Shown: positions 1 through 7,208, counted from the stretch's first letter. The stretch: DNA of 15,118 nucleotides from RCIO01 sp964629765 (GCA_964629765.1 CAZVTK010000112.1:1-15118), one strand, 5' to 3'. Made by a program: numbers and translations. Notes: generated by a model from the letters alone, not told the origin.

Positions 1-152
<152 letters not shown>

Positions 153-160
153 GATTTGAA

Positions 161-189
161 AGGGCGCCGCGAGGCGCCCTTCGCGTTTT
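161..189 (+). terminator. Rho-independent terminator of rpoD
   Basis: An 8-bp perfect stem, AGGGCGCC (161-168) with GGCGCCCT (173-180) around a GCGA tetraloop, is followed by TCGCG and four T residues (186-189). It starts 8 bases after the rpoD stop codon and separates rpoD from the next gene. Confidence 0.8.
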
Positions 190-236
190 GGGGGACGGAA
201 TCGCCACCGGTTGCGCCCTGTGCTATCATTTCCGCC

Positions 237-845
237 ATGAACGAGCTTCTGCGCCCCGACCAATTCCAGCCGGAGATCACCCAGGCAGCCGACGGCATGC
301 CGCGCCGGGCATGGACCGTCGCCGAGATCGAGGCGATGGTGGCGGCCGGCATCATTTCCGAGGACGAGCGCTTCGAGATGATCGGCGGGGAGGTTGTGCC
401 GATGCTGCCCAAGGGCGGACGCCACGAGATGGTGAAGGTGGATCTGAACCGGCATTTTCAGCGGATCGTGCCGGACGATATCAATGTCGCGCAGGAAACC
501 ACGCTGCGGCTCGACGACAGGAGCTTTCTCGAGCCCGACTTCACCGTCTATCCGCGCTCGGTCTATCCCGGCGACTTGCGCGGCCATCATGTCCTTCTCG
601 CCGTCGAGGTGGCGGACACCAGCCTGCGCTACGATCTCGGCCGCAAGATCGGTATCTATGCCGCCTTCGGCATTCCCGAAATCTGGGTGATCGACGCCGA
701 CACGCTGGTCGCCCATGTCTTCCGCAAGCTGGGCGCCGAGGGCTATCGGGAGAGGTTTGAGGCCGCGCCCGACCGGACGGTGGCCGCGGCGCTGGCGCCC
801 GAAGTGTCGATGAACCTTGCCTTGCTCGGCCTGAAGCCGCTCTGA
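237..845 (+). CDS. Uma2-family (DUF820) putative restriction-endonuclease-fold protein
   Basis: A 202-residue protein of the Uma2/DUF820 family, which has a PD-(D/E)xK nuclease-like fold but few tested members. Visible family marks are EPD at residues 99-101, EVAD from E124, Y-D-LGRK with K137, and the following IY-x5-GIPEIWVID block. The acidic residues D101 and E124 and the lysine are the likely active-site set. The frame is open upstream to 156, but that would place the start inside the rpoD terminator, so the ATG at 237 is preferred. No Shine-Dalgarno sequence precedes it, and a -10-like TATCAT lies at 224-229, so the message may be nearly leaderless. Such genes are often scattered singly, as here, and the true substrate is unknown. 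Confidence 0.85.
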   Translation: MNELLRPDQFQPEITQAADGMPRRAWTVAEIEAMVAAGIISEDERFEMIGGEVVPMLPKGGRHEMVKVDLNRHFQRIVPDDINVAQETTLRLDDRSFLEPDFTVYPRSVYPGDLRGHHVLLAVEVADTSLRYDLGRKIGIYAAFGIPEIWVIDADTLVAHVFRKLGAEGYRERFEAAPDRTVAAALAPEVSMNLALLGLKPL

Positions 846-847
846 CG

Positions 848-890
848 GGTTGCTCCGCCTGCCATGCGTGCTATGGCACGCGCGGCAACC
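848..890 (+). promoter_or_regulatory. Hairpin and promoter-like sequence upstream of the RidA-family gene
   Basis: Between the Uma2 gene and the next start lies a nested inverted repeat. The inner arms GCGTGC (866-871) and GCACGC (876-881) flank a TATG loop, and the outer arms GGTTGC (848-853) and GCAACC (885-890) enclose them. There is no T tract, so a terminator role is doubtful. The same stretch contains TTGCTC (850-855), 16 bases, then TATGGC (872-877), which fits a sigma-70 promoter for the following gene. Both readings are inferences. Confidence 0.4.
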
Positions 891-906
891 TGAAGGAGCT
901 TGACCC

Positions 907-1254
907 ATGACCATCGCCCGCCACCAGACCAACCAGCGCATGAGCCAGTTGGTGACGCACAACGGCACCGCCTATCTCGCCGGGCAGGTGGCGGACGACA
1001 CGAAGGCGGATGCCGGCGGCCAGACGCAGCAGATCCTCGACAAGATCGACGCGCTGCTGAAGCTCGCGGGCTCGGACCGCACGAAGATCCTCTCGGCCAC
1101 GATCTGGCTCTCCGACATGCGCTATTTCCCCGACATGAACGCCAAGTGGGACGCCTGGATGCCGCAGGGCGCCGCGCCGGCCCGCGCCACCGTCGGCGCG
1201 CCGCTGGCGACGCCCGACCACAAGGTCGAGATCGGGATCATCGCAGCGATCTGA
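907..1254 (+). CDS. RidA/YjgF/YER057c/UK114 family protein
   Basis: A 115-residue protein of the Rid superfamily. The best-studied members hydrolyse reactive enamine and imine intermediates released by PLP enzymes such as threonine dehydratase, acting as a small trimer in the cytoplasm. The sequence shows YLAGQVADD near residue 25, APARATVG with R93 at the position of the catalytic arginine, and KVEIGIIAAI with E108 at the position of the conserved glutamate near the end. The tyrosine near the N-terminus of canonical RidA (GPY motif) is missing, so this is probably a side branch rather than RidA itself. The start is supported by AAGGAG at 893-898, eight bases before the ATG. It is flanked by same-strand genes but is not clearly in an operon with them. 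Confidence 0.9.
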   Translation: MTIARHQTNQRMSQLVTHNGTAYLAGQVADDTKADAGGQTQQILDKIDALLKLAGSDRTKILSATIWLSDMRYFPDMNAKWDAWMPQGAAPARATVGAPLATPDHKVEIGIIAAI

Positions 1255-1290
1255 GCGGCGGGGTCCTTCTCTGCCCCCGACGGAAAGAAC

Positions 1291-1320
1291 GTTCGATTGA
1301 GGCGATGAATCGCATCGAAC
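1291..1320. promoter_or_regulatory. Nested inverted repeat upstream of the YeiH-like gene, possible LysR operator
   Basis: The outer arms GTTCGAT (1291-1297) and ATCGAAC (1314-1320) enclose the inner arms GCGAT (1302-1306) and ATCGC (1309-1313). The element sits 45 bases before the start of the transporter gene. LysR-family proteins bind interrupted palindromes near the promoters they control, and a LysR gene follows the transporter, so this is a plausible operator. It could also be an mRNA structure. No clear -35/-10 pair could be assigned next to it. Confidence 0.35.
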
Positions 1321-1364
1321 TAATCCGTTGGATGCATCGGACGTAGACCATTATTGCTGCCGGC

Positions 1365-2405
1365 ATGATCGAAGCCGGCACCAACGTTTCCACCAATGCA
1401 GTTCCCGCGCGCGACGGCGCGGGACCGAAACCGGCGAGCGTGCTGCCGGGGCTTGCGCTCGCCGGCGGCATCGCGCTCGCCGCGATGGCGCTGCAATATG
1501 CCAGCGGCGTCTCCTCGCTCAGCCCCCTGATCGTGGCGGTGGTGGTCGGCATGGCCGTCGCCTCCACGTTCGGCGTGCCGGTGGCGGCCAAGCCGGGGCT
1601 CGCCCTGGCGGTGCGGCCCGTGCTGCGCTTCGCCATCGTGCTGCTCGGCATCAAGCTGACATTCGCCCAGGTCGCGTCGATCGGGCTGGGCGGGGTGGCG
1701 GTCGTCGTGACGACCGTGTGCGCCACGTTCGCGGTCACGCTGCTGCTCGGCCGGCTGCTTTCGGTGGAGTCGGCCACGGCGCGCATGATCGCGGCCGGAA
1801 CCTCCATCTGCGGCGCTTCGGCGGTCATCGCGACGGGCGCGACGACGGGCGGGCGCGGCGACCAGGTGGCGACCGCCGTTGCCTGCGTAACGCTGTTCGG
1901 CACGGTGGCGATGCTGACCTATCCGCTGCTGGCGGGGCCGCTCGGCCTCGACCAGCACGCCTACGGGGTCTGGGCGGGCGCGAGCGTGCACGAGGTCGGG
2001 CAGGCGGTGGCCGCGGGCTTCGGCGGCGGCGTCGAGGCGGGCGAAACCGCGACGGTGACCAAGCTGGCGCGCGTGCTGATGCTGCTTCCCGTGCTGCTGG
2101 TGGTCGGCCAGATGGTGCGGCGCGACGCGCCGGTGGGCGGCAAGCGGCCGCCGGCGGTTCCCGGCTTCGTGCTCGGCTTCGCCGCGATGGTCTGCCTCAA
2201 CAGCGCGGTCGACCTGCCGCCTGTTCTGGTCGATGTGCTGGCGACGGCTTCCACCCTGCTGATGGCGACGGCGCTGGCCGCCGTGGGCCTGACCACGGAT
2301 CTGCGGGCGCTGGTCCGCAGCGGGGCGCGCCCGCTCGCCCTTGGTTTTCTGTCGTTCCTGTTCGTCGCGACTTTCGGCATGATGCTGGTCAAGACACTCC
2401 TGTAG
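1365..2405 (+). CDS. YeiH-type (UPF0324) putative sulfate exporter family membrane protein
   Basis: A 346-residue polytopic inner-membrane protein of the YeiH/UPF0324 family, often annotated as a putative sulfate exporter although the transport substrate is not well established. After a hydrophilic N-terminal tail of about 28 residues come roughly nine to eleven hydrophobic segments. Family signatures are visible: VLLGIKLTF near residue 90, GTSICGASAVIA in the middle of the protein, and WAGASVHEVGQAVAAG. The ATG at 1365 has a poor Shine-Dalgarno sequence, but later methionines fall inside the first membrane segment. The next gene, a LysR regulator, begins 37 bases after the stop. In E. coli yeiH also neighbours a LysR gene (yeiE), there divergent, so the pairing supports joint regulation, possibly by sulfur status. 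Confidence 0.88.
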   Translation: MIEAGTNVSTNAVPARDGAGPKPASVLPGLALAGGIALAAMALQYASGVSSLSPLIVAVVVGMAVASTFGVPVAAKPGLALAVRPVLRFAIVLLGIKLTFAQVASIGLGGVAVVVTTVCATFAVTLLLGRLLSVESATARMIAAGTSICGASAVIATGATTGGRGDQVATAVACVTLFGTVAMLTYPLLAGPLGLDQHAYGVWAGASVHEVGQAVAAGFGGGVEAGETATVTKLARVLMLLPVLLVVGQMVRRDAPVGGKRPPAVPGFVLGFAAMVCLNSAVDLPPVLVDVLATASTLLMATALAAVGLTTDLRALVRSGARPLALGFLSFLFVATFGMMLVKTLL

Positions 2406-2442
2406 CAGCCGGGCTTCCAGGCGCCGGGCATGTGAGGCGCGA

Positions 2443-3318
2443 TTGACCCTCGAACAGCTCCGCATCTTCGTCGCGGTCGCCGAGCGCGAGCATGTGACGC
2501 TCGGCGCCCGCGACCTCAACCTCACCCAGTCGGCCACCAGCGCGGCGATCGCGGCGCTGGAAGCGCGCCACGCCACGCGCCTGTTCGACCGGGTGGGGCG
2601 CAGGATCGCGCTGACCGAGGCCGGCCGCATCTTCCTCGAGGAGGCGCGGGCGGTGCTGGCGCGCGCCGGCGCCGCCGAGGCCGTGCTCGCCGACCTGTCG
2701 GAGCTGAAGCGCGGCGCGCTGTCGGTCGCGGCGAGCCAGACCGTCGGCGGCTACTGGCTGCCGCAGCGGCTGGGCAGCTTCCGGCGGCTTTATCCGTCCA
2801 TCGACATCTCGGTCTTCATCGGCAACACGCAGGCGGTCGCCGCACAGGTGCGCGAGGGTGCCGTCGACATCGGCATCGTCGAGGGCGAGGTGGATACGGC
2901 GCGGCTGACCGTGGTGCCGGTGGCGCAGGACGAGATGGTGGTGGTGGTGGCGCCGGGGCACGAATGGACGTCCGGCGGCGCGCCCGACCGGCAGGCGCTG
3001 GCGGCGGCGCGCTGGGTGGCGCGCGAGCGCGGGTCGGGGACGCGGGCGACGTTCGACGCGCTGATGCGCGCCTCCGGCATCCGGGAAACGGGCGAGCCCG
3101 TGCTGGAGCTGCCGTCCAACGAGGCGGTGCGCGGCGCGGCCATTGCCGGCGCGGGGGCCGCCGTGCTGTCGCGGCTGGTCGTGGCGGACGCGCTGGCGGT
3201 CGGGGCGCTGGTGGCGGTCGGTATCGACCTGCCGAAGCGCAGCTATCTCGCGCTGTTCCATACCGAGCGCCACCAGACGCGCGCGGCGGCGGAGTTCCGC
3301 CGCCTCGTCGGCGCCTGA
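2443..3318 (+). CDS. LysR-family transcriptional regulator (TTG start)
   Basis: A 291-residue LysR-type regulator. Residues 1-60 form the winged helix-turn-helix (MTLEQLRIFVAVAER at the start, then NLTQSATSAAIAALE for the recognition helix region), followed by a linker helix and a substrate-binding domain with the usual GTRATFDALMRASGI block. The start is TTG, chosen because it gives the standard LysR N-terminus with nothing extra and because TGAGGCG lies just upstream. There is no nearby in-frame ATG that keeps the full DNA-binding helix. It lies 37 bases after the YeiH-like gene on the same strand and probably shares its transcript. The inducer cannot be told from the sequence; sulfur compounds are a reasonable guess from the neighbour and from YeiE/CysB-type relatives. 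Confidence 0.9.
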   Translation: MTLEQLRIFVAVAEREHVTLGARDLNLTQSATSAAIAALEARHATRLFDRVGRRIALTEAGRIFLEEARAVLARAGAAEAVLADLSELKRGALSVAASQTVGGYWLPQRLGSFRRLYPSIDISVFIGNTQAVAAQVREGAVDIGIVEGEVDTARLTVVPVAQDEMVVVVAPGHEWTSGGAPDRQALAAARWVARERGSGTRATFDALMRASGIRETGEPVLELPSNEAVRGAAIAGAGAAVLSRLVVADALAVGALVAVGIDLPKRSYLALFHTERHQTRAAAEFRRLVGA

Positions 3319-3354
3319 CGCGTTGCGCACGTTCGTCGAATTGTAGCTTTTGCG

Positions 3355-3393
3355 CTAACCGCATCTTAACCAACGCTGCGGATTCCGCGTTGG
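3355..3393 (+). promoter_or_regulatory. CtrA-like site and hairpin upstream of the glycosyltransferase operon
   Basis: CTAA (3355-3358), seven bases, then TTAA (3366-3369) differs by one base from the alphaproteobacterial cell-cycle regulator CtrA consensus TTAA-N7-TTAA. The second half continues as TTAACC, the common CtrA half-site. Next to it an inverted repeat pairs CCAACGC (3370-3376) with GCGTTGG (3387-3393). Both lie 50-90 bases before the glycosyltransferase start, where a promoter would be expected. Confidence 0.35.
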
Positions 3394-3444
3394 GAAGCCG
3401 GCCCGGTGCACCATCCCTAGACGATCAGGTGCTATTGCGGCTGG

Positions 3445-4197
3445 ATGCGCAGGACCGTCGACATCATCGGCGTGAACTTCATCGACCAGCCATTCGAGGC
3501 GGCGCTGGCCGAGCTCGGACGCGCGCTCGACGGCGACGCGCGGCGCAGCGTCTTCTTCGCCAACGCCTCGACGCTCAACCTCGCGGCGGGGGACCCGGAC
3601 TACGCGACGACGCTCAACCGCGCCGACTACGTCTATGGCGACGGCACCGGCGTACGCTGGGCGGCGCTGATGCGCGGCGTGCGGCTCCAGTCCAATCTCA
3701 ACGGCACCGACCTCGTGCCGGCGCTGCTGGCGCGCCGGCCGGGCCTGCGCGTCTTCCTGCTCGGCGGCACCTGCGACCTGATCGAGGCGGCGGCGGAAGG
3801 TTTTGTCCGGCAGTTTCCCGAGGCGGTGCTGGCCGGCAGCCATCACGGCTATTTCGATCATTCAAAGCCGCAGCCGGTGATCGACGTCATCAATGCGGCC
3901 AAGCCCGACCTTTTGCTGGTGGGCTTCGGCAATCCGCTTCAGGAGCGCTGGATCGGCGAGAACCGCGACAGGATCGACGTGCCGCTCGCGGCCGGCGTCG
4001 GCGGGCTGTTCGCCTACTGGGCCGGCACGCTGACGCGCGCCCCGGCGTGGTACAGGCGGCTCGGCATCGAGTGGGTCCACATCCTCATGCAGCAGCCGCA
4101 CAAGGCGCGGCGCTACCTGCTCGGCAACCCGGCCTTCCTCTACCGCATGATGGCCTGGCTGACGCGCGACACATCCGGCTCCGGCAGGGCGGCATGA
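3445..4197 (+). CDS. WecB/TagA/CpsF family (GT26) glycosyltransferase
   Basis: A 250-residue enzyme of glycosyltransferase family 26. Known members (WecG, TagA, CpsF) transfer a sugar, often N-acetylmannosamine or its uronic acid, from a UDP-sugar to a lipid-linked acceptor on the cytoplasmic face of the membrane. The conserved marks are all present: FFANASTLNLA near residue 35, YGDGTGVRWA with D66 at the site of the catalytic aspartate, LLVGFGNPLQERW, GVGGLFAYWAGTLTRAP, and the C-terminal IEWVH followed by RRYLLGNPAFLYR, the membrane-associated tail. Length is normal. The stop codon overlaps the next gene's start (ATGA), so the two are translated together. The donor and acceptor sugars are unknown; the partner deacetylase suggests an N-acetylated surface glycan. 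Confidence 0.9.
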   Translation: MRRTVDIIGVNFIDQPFEAALAELGRALDGDARRSVFFANASTLNLAAGDPDYATTLNRADYVYGDGTGVRWAALMRGVRLQSNLNGTDLVPALLARRPGLRVFLLGGTCDLIEAAAEGFVRQFPEAVLAGSHHGYFDHSKPQPVIDVINAAKPDLLLVGFGNPLQERWIGENRDRIDVPLAAGVGGLFAYWAGTLTRAPAWYRRLGIEWVHILMQQPHKARRYLLGNPAFLYRMMAWLTRDTSGSGRAA

Positions 4198-5066
4198 CAG
4201 AGACGAGCGAGCATTCGGTCGGCGCGCGGCGCTGGGCCGCGAAGAAGGCGGCGCGGCTGGCCGTGGCGGCGACCTCGCTGCCGCTGACGCTGCTGCCGGT
4301 CCATGCCGGCCGGCTGCGCGTGCTGACCTATCACCGCTTCGCCGACGAGGCGCGCTCGCCTTTCGCCGTGTCGCCGGCCGTGCTGGAGCGGCAGATGTCG
4401 TATCTGGCGCGCGCGCGCCTCGCGGTCGGCTCCGAGGTCGCGGCGGCGGTGGTGGAAGGGCGCATCGCCAATGCGCGCGGCGCGCTGGTGACGATGGACG
4501 ACGGCGACCCCTCGGTGATCCGCACCGCGACGCCCATCTTCGAGCGCCACCGCATTCCCTATGTCGTCTTCGTGGTGCCGGGCCGCATCGGCCGCGCCGA
4601 CCATATGAGCGTCGCCGAGCTGCGCGCGCTTTCCGATCTCGGCGCCGAGATCGGCTCGCACACCATGACGCACCGCTCGGTGACGTCGCTGTCGGCGGGC
4701 GAGCTCGCCGACGAGATCGTCGGATCGAAGCGGGCGATCGAGGACATCACCGGCCGGGCGGTGACGAGCTTCGCCTATCCGTTCGGCACGCTGCGCGACT
4801 TCGACCGCCGCACGGCGGACGCGCTGCGGCTGGCCGGCTACCGCCTCGCCTTCACTTCGCAGCATGGCGCGCTGGCGGCCGGGCAGGACCCGATGATGCT
4901 GCCGCGCGTCAAGGTGGAGGGCGGCGACCCGGACTGGATGTTCCGGGCCGCGACGGCCGGCGCGCTCGACCAGTGGAAGCTGGTCGACAGCGGGCTCTCG
5001 GGCTTGCAGAAGCCTGTTTCGGCCGATCTCGCCGGAGTCGCGAGGGGAGCCGGCCGCGCCGCCTGA
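4194..5066 (+). CDS. Polysaccharide deacetylase family protein (NodB homology domain)
   Basis: A 290-residue carbohydrate esterase family 4 type protein, a metal-dependent enzyme that removes acetyl groups from N-acetylated glycans. A weakly hydrophobic stretch at residues 20-40 may be a signal or membrane anchor. The domain begins with VLTYHRF. Motif 1 is TMDDGD with D102 and D103, where the usual phenylalanine of TFDDG is methionine. Motif 2 is SHTMTH with zinc ligands H156 and H160. FAYPFG follows as motif 3. The catalytic set is therefore intact. The ATG at 4194 overlaps the TGA of the glycosyltransferase by ATGA and gives a normal N-terminus; the frame is open far upstream only because of high GC. 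The last 40 residues are outside the domain and look low in conservation. Confidence 0.88.
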   Translation: MTETSEHSVGARRWAAKKAARLAVAATSLPLTLLPVHAGRLRVLTYHRFADEARSPFAVSPAVLERQMSYLARARLAVGSEVAAAVVEGRIANARGALVTMDDGDPSVIRTATPIFERHRIPYVVFVVPGRIGRADHMSVAELRALSDLGAEIGSHTMTHRSVTSLSAGELADEIVGSKRAIEDITGRAVTSFAYPFGTLRDFDRRTADALRLAGYRLAFTSQHGALAAGQDPMMLPRVKVEGGDPDWMFRAATAGALDQWKLVDSGLSGLQKPVSADLAGVARGAGRAA

Positions 5067-5078
5067 AACGCGGCTTCG

Positions 5079-5126
5079 CGGTTTTCCTTCCGCCCGGTTT
5101 TCCTTCCGGCCCGGCCCCGCTATGGT
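5079..5126 (+). promoter_or_regulatory. Direct repeat and promoter-like region before the HlyU-family gene
   Basis: A 14-base sequence, CGGTTTTCCTTCCG, occurs at 5079-5092 and again at 5095-5108, a period of 16. The second copy carries a weak -35 (TTTTCC, 5098-5103), spaced 17 bases from TATGGT (5121-5126), a plausible -10. Just before the repeat, AAACGCG and CGCGGTTT can fold with one bulge in front of TTTT, which may end the deacetylase transcript. Confidence 0.35.
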
Positions 5127-5148
5127 TCTCCGCAAACGGAGGCAAATC

Positions 5149-5436
5149 ATGTCGTTCTGGAAGAAGCTGTTCGGCGGCGGCGGCGCAGCGGAAGAGGCGC
5201 CGGTCGCGGGCAAGGAAATCGAGCACAAAGGGTTCACCGTGCGCGCCACGCCGTTCAAGCAGGACGGGCAGTGGCAGTGCTGCGGCGTGATCTCGAAAGA
5301 GGTCGACGGCGTGGCGAAGGAGCACAAATTCATCCGTGCCGACCGCTTCGCTTCGCTCGACGACGCTGCCGACGTGTCGCTGCGCAAGGGCCAGCAGATG
5401 ATCAACGAGCAGGGCGAGCGGGTGTTCGGAGGGTGA
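5149..5436 (+). CDS. HlyU-family small protein
   Basis: A 95-residue protein of the HlyU family (PF10115 type), common in alphaproteobacteria. It starts MSFWKKLFGGGG, followed by the conserved core KGFTVRATPF, CCGVISKEVDG, KEHKFIRADRF, and the ending LRKGQQMINEQGERVF. The family name suggests a transcriptional activator of haemolysin genes, but for these short proteins no DNA-binding motif is evident and the role should be treated as unknown. The ATG at 5149 is preferred over one 27 bases upstream because GGAGG lies at 5138-5142 and because the upstream ATG falls in a -10-like sequence. It is four bases from the dehydrogenase gene, so the two are probably co-transcribed. Confidence 0.85.
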   Translation: MSFWKKLFGGGGAAEEAPVAGKEIEHKGFTVRATPFKQDGQWQCCGVISKEVDGVAKEHKFIRADRFASLDDAADVSLRKGQQMINEQGERVFGG

Positions 5437-5440
5437 GACG

Positions 5441-6310
5441 GTGAGCCTCAAGGGCAAGACGCTGTTCATTTCCGGCGCGTCGCGCGGGATCGGGCTGGCG
5501 ATCGCGCTGAGGGCCGCGCGCGACGGCGCCAGCGTGACCGTGGCGGCCAAGACCGCCGAGCCGCACCCGAAGCTGCCGGGCACGATCTACACGGCGGCAG
5601 AGGAGATCGAGAAGGCCGGCGGCCGGGCGCTGCCGGTCGTCTGCGACATACGCGACGAGGCGCAGGTTGCGGACGCGGTGCAGAGGACCGTCGAGGCGTT
5701 CGGCGGCATCGACATCTGCGTCAACAATGCCAGCGCGATCCAGCTCACGGGCACGCTGGAAACCGACATGAAGCGCTTCGACCTGATGCACCAGATCAAT
5801 ACGCGCGGCACGTTCCTGGTCTCGAAGACCTGCATCCCGCACCTGAAGAAGGCGCAGAACCCGCATATCCTCAACCTTTCGCCGCCGCTCGACATGGACG
5901 CCAAATGGTTCAGGAACCACACGGCCTACACGATGGCGAAATTCGGCATGTCGATGTGCACGCTGGGCATGAGCGCCGAGTTTGCCAAGGCGGGCATCGC
6001 GGTCAACTCGCTGTGGCCGCTGACCACCATCGACACGTCGGCGATCCGCAACCTCCTGGGCGGGGCGACGGTGGCGGCGATGAGCCGCTCGCCCGACATC
6101 ATGGCCGACGCCGCCCATGCGATCTTCCGCCGGCCGTCGCGCGAGGCGACCGGCAATTTCTACATCGACGAGCTGGTGCTGCGCGAGGAGGGTGTCACGG
6201 ATTTTACGCGTTATGCCGCGGAGGCCGGCGGCAAGCTCGCGGCCGACTTCTTCGTGCCCGACCATGTGTTCGGGCAGACCGACACGCAGCTCATGCGCGC
6301 GCTCGGCTGA
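5441..6310 (+). CDS. Short-chain dehydrogenase/reductase, HSDL2-like
   Basis: A 289-residue NAD(P)-dependent short-chain dehydrogenase. The nucleotide-binding motif SGASRGIG is at residues 11-18, CDIRD follows for the adenine ring, NNASA takes the place of NNAG, and the catalytic residues are S147, Y163 and K167 (YTMAK). The stretch LNLSPPLDMDAKWF, the Ser-to-Tyr spacing of 16, and LWPLTTIDT resemble the dehydrogenase domain of hydroxysteroid dehydrogenase-like protein 2, a group linked to fatty-acid metabolism. The SCP2 domain of animal HSDL2 is absent. The start is GTG, with GGAGGG at 5428-5433 overlapping the end of the HlyU-family gene. The substrate is unknown. Confidence 0.9.
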   Translation: MSLKGKTLFISGASRGIGLAIALRAARDGASVTVAAKTAEPHPKLPGTIYTAAEEIEKAGGRALPVVCDIRDEAQVADAVQRTVEAFGGIDICVNNASAIQLTGTLETDMKRFDLMHQINTRGTFLVSKTCIPHLKKAQNPHILNLSPPLDMDAKWFRNHTAYTMAKFGMSMCTLGMSAEFAKAGIAVNSLWPLTTIDTSAIRNLLGGATVAAMSRSPDIMADAAHAIFRRPSREATGNFYIDELVLREEGVTDFTRYAAEAGGKLAADFFVPDHVFGQTDTQLMRALG

Positions 6311-6331
6311 CGCTCCGCACGGCGCAGAGCG

Positions 6332-6868
6332 TCAGAATTCGGCGTAGGCGGTCGTCGCGTGGCGCATCGCCGCCGACGCATCGCCGCTGCCGGCGGGCGT
6401 GAATGCCGCCTTCATGCTGGAGACGAGATAGTCGAGGCTGGCGCGGCGATCGTCGGGGATCGCGCTTTCGTGCCCGTTCGTGAGGCGCGCCGCGGCTTCG
6501 GCGAAGGAGGGCGCGTTGGGCTGCGTGACCGAGGCGGACATCCACTCCCCGCCATCGACGCCTTCGCCCGCACCCGCCGCGTTGCCGCTGCCATGTTCCG
6601 CATAGGCGGCCGCTGCGCCACCCGGCGTCTCGCCGCCCTTTCCGCTGCCGTCGGCGCCGTTGCGGGCAAGCGGCGGCACATAGGGACCGGAGGCGCGAAA
6701 ACCGCCGGTGGACGACGCGCCCGCGCCGCTCGGCGAGGTGGATGCGACGGACGCAGCATTGGGCGGCGGCGGCGCGGCCGGCGGAGCGTTGCTCACGTCG
6801 GTTCCCGGCGCCGTGCCGGCGAGGTTGCCTGCCAGCGGCCGGACGAAGGTGGCAAGCGGATCGAGCAT
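6332..6868 (-). CDS. Hypothetical disordered Ala/Gly/Pro-rich protein
   Basis: A 178-residue protein starting MLDPLATFVRPLAGNLAG that I do not recognise. Residues 20-120 are low complexity (Ala, Gly, Pro, Ser) and probably disordered. The last 60 residues look ordered and helical, with a segment beginning SFAEAAARL and a central LDYLVSSMKAAF. No signal peptide or membrane segment is clear. The start at 6868 is a guess, since the frame runs back to 6979 and the Shine-Dalgarno signal is weak (a GGGGG run). It converges on the dehydrogenase gene with 21 bases between the stops. The plus-strand frame over the same bases also stays open, so the coding call rests on the conserved-looking C-terminal end rather than on frame length. 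Confidence 0.55.
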   Translation of the reverse strand: MLDPLATFVRPLAGNLAGTAPGTDVSNAPPAAPPPPNAASVASTSPSGAGASSTGGFRASGPYVPPLARNGADGSGKGGETPGGAAAAYAEHGSGNAAGAGEGVDGGEWMSASVTQPNAPSFAEAAARLTNGHESAIPDDRRASLDYLVSSMKAAFTPAGSGDASAAMRHATTAYAEF

Positions 6869-6883
6869 AAAGGGCCCCCATGC

Positions 6884-6906
6884 CCAAGGTCGTTTCCAAG
6901 GTCGTT
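6884..6906. repeat. 11-base direct repeat, two copies
   Basis: CCAAGGTCGTT occurs at 6884-6894 and 6896-6906, a period of 12 bases. On the minus strand this lies 16-38 bases before the hypothetical gene's start. A tandem repeat there could be a regulator site, but two copies in GC-rich DNA may be chance. Confidence 0.35.
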
Positions 6907-6991
6907 CAGGGCGTTCTACATGGGGGACGTTGCGGCCGGGTTCGCGGGCGCGCCTGCATTTGAGGCGAAGTTTATGCAACCCTGAAAGGGG

Positions 6992-7022
6992 AGCCCGGCC
7001 GGGGAGGGGGACCGGCCGGGCT
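6992..7022. repeat. 11-bp perfect inverted repeat
   Basis: AGCCCGGCCGG (6992-7002) pairs perfectly with CCGGCCGGGCT (7012-7022) around a 9-base purine loop. There is no T tract on the plus strand. On the minus strand the arm is followed by CCCCTTTC, so it is at best a poor terminator. It lies between the terminator of the OmpA-family gene and the start of the hypothetical gene. Confidence 0.5.
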
Positions 7023-7176
7023 GTGCCTTGGCCCCGGCATGAGAGCGCGCCGGGGACGGGGCAGGGAACGGCTTTCGCCGCAGGCGTCGCGGGGAGGGGG
7101 GAACCACGCCGCCTGCCGAACAGATCGGGACCGAATTATGGCAATTCAAGTGCCGCAAGGGGTCCGCGATCCTTGA

Positions 7177-7208
7177 TGAAACGGCGGAACCGCGCCGAGG
7201 TTCCGCCG
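7177..7208 (-). terminator. Probable terminator of the OmpA-family gene
   Basis: A 10-bp perfect stem, CGGCGGAACC (7182-7191) with GGTTCCGCCG (7199-7208) and a 7-base loop. Read on the minus strand it begins 9 bases after the stop codon and is followed by TTTCATC. The T run is short, but stem strength and position support termination. Confidence 0.65.

Noticed and set aside
1320..2630. 436-residue minus-strand open frame opposite the YeiH-like transporter
   Set aside because: Arg/His-rich shadow translation with no domain; the plus-strand frame encodes a recognisable membrane protein.
2964..4193. Plus-strand open frame running into the deacetylase gene, giving an apparent 700-residue protein
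   Set aside because: It overlaps the LysR and glycosyltransferase genes in another frame, is Arg/Gly/Ala-rich without family marks, and only the part from 4194 reads as a deacetylase.
4140..5405. 421-residue minus-strand open frame opposite the deacetylase and HlyU-family genes
   Set aside because: Compositionally a shadow and crosses two well-supported genes on the other strand.
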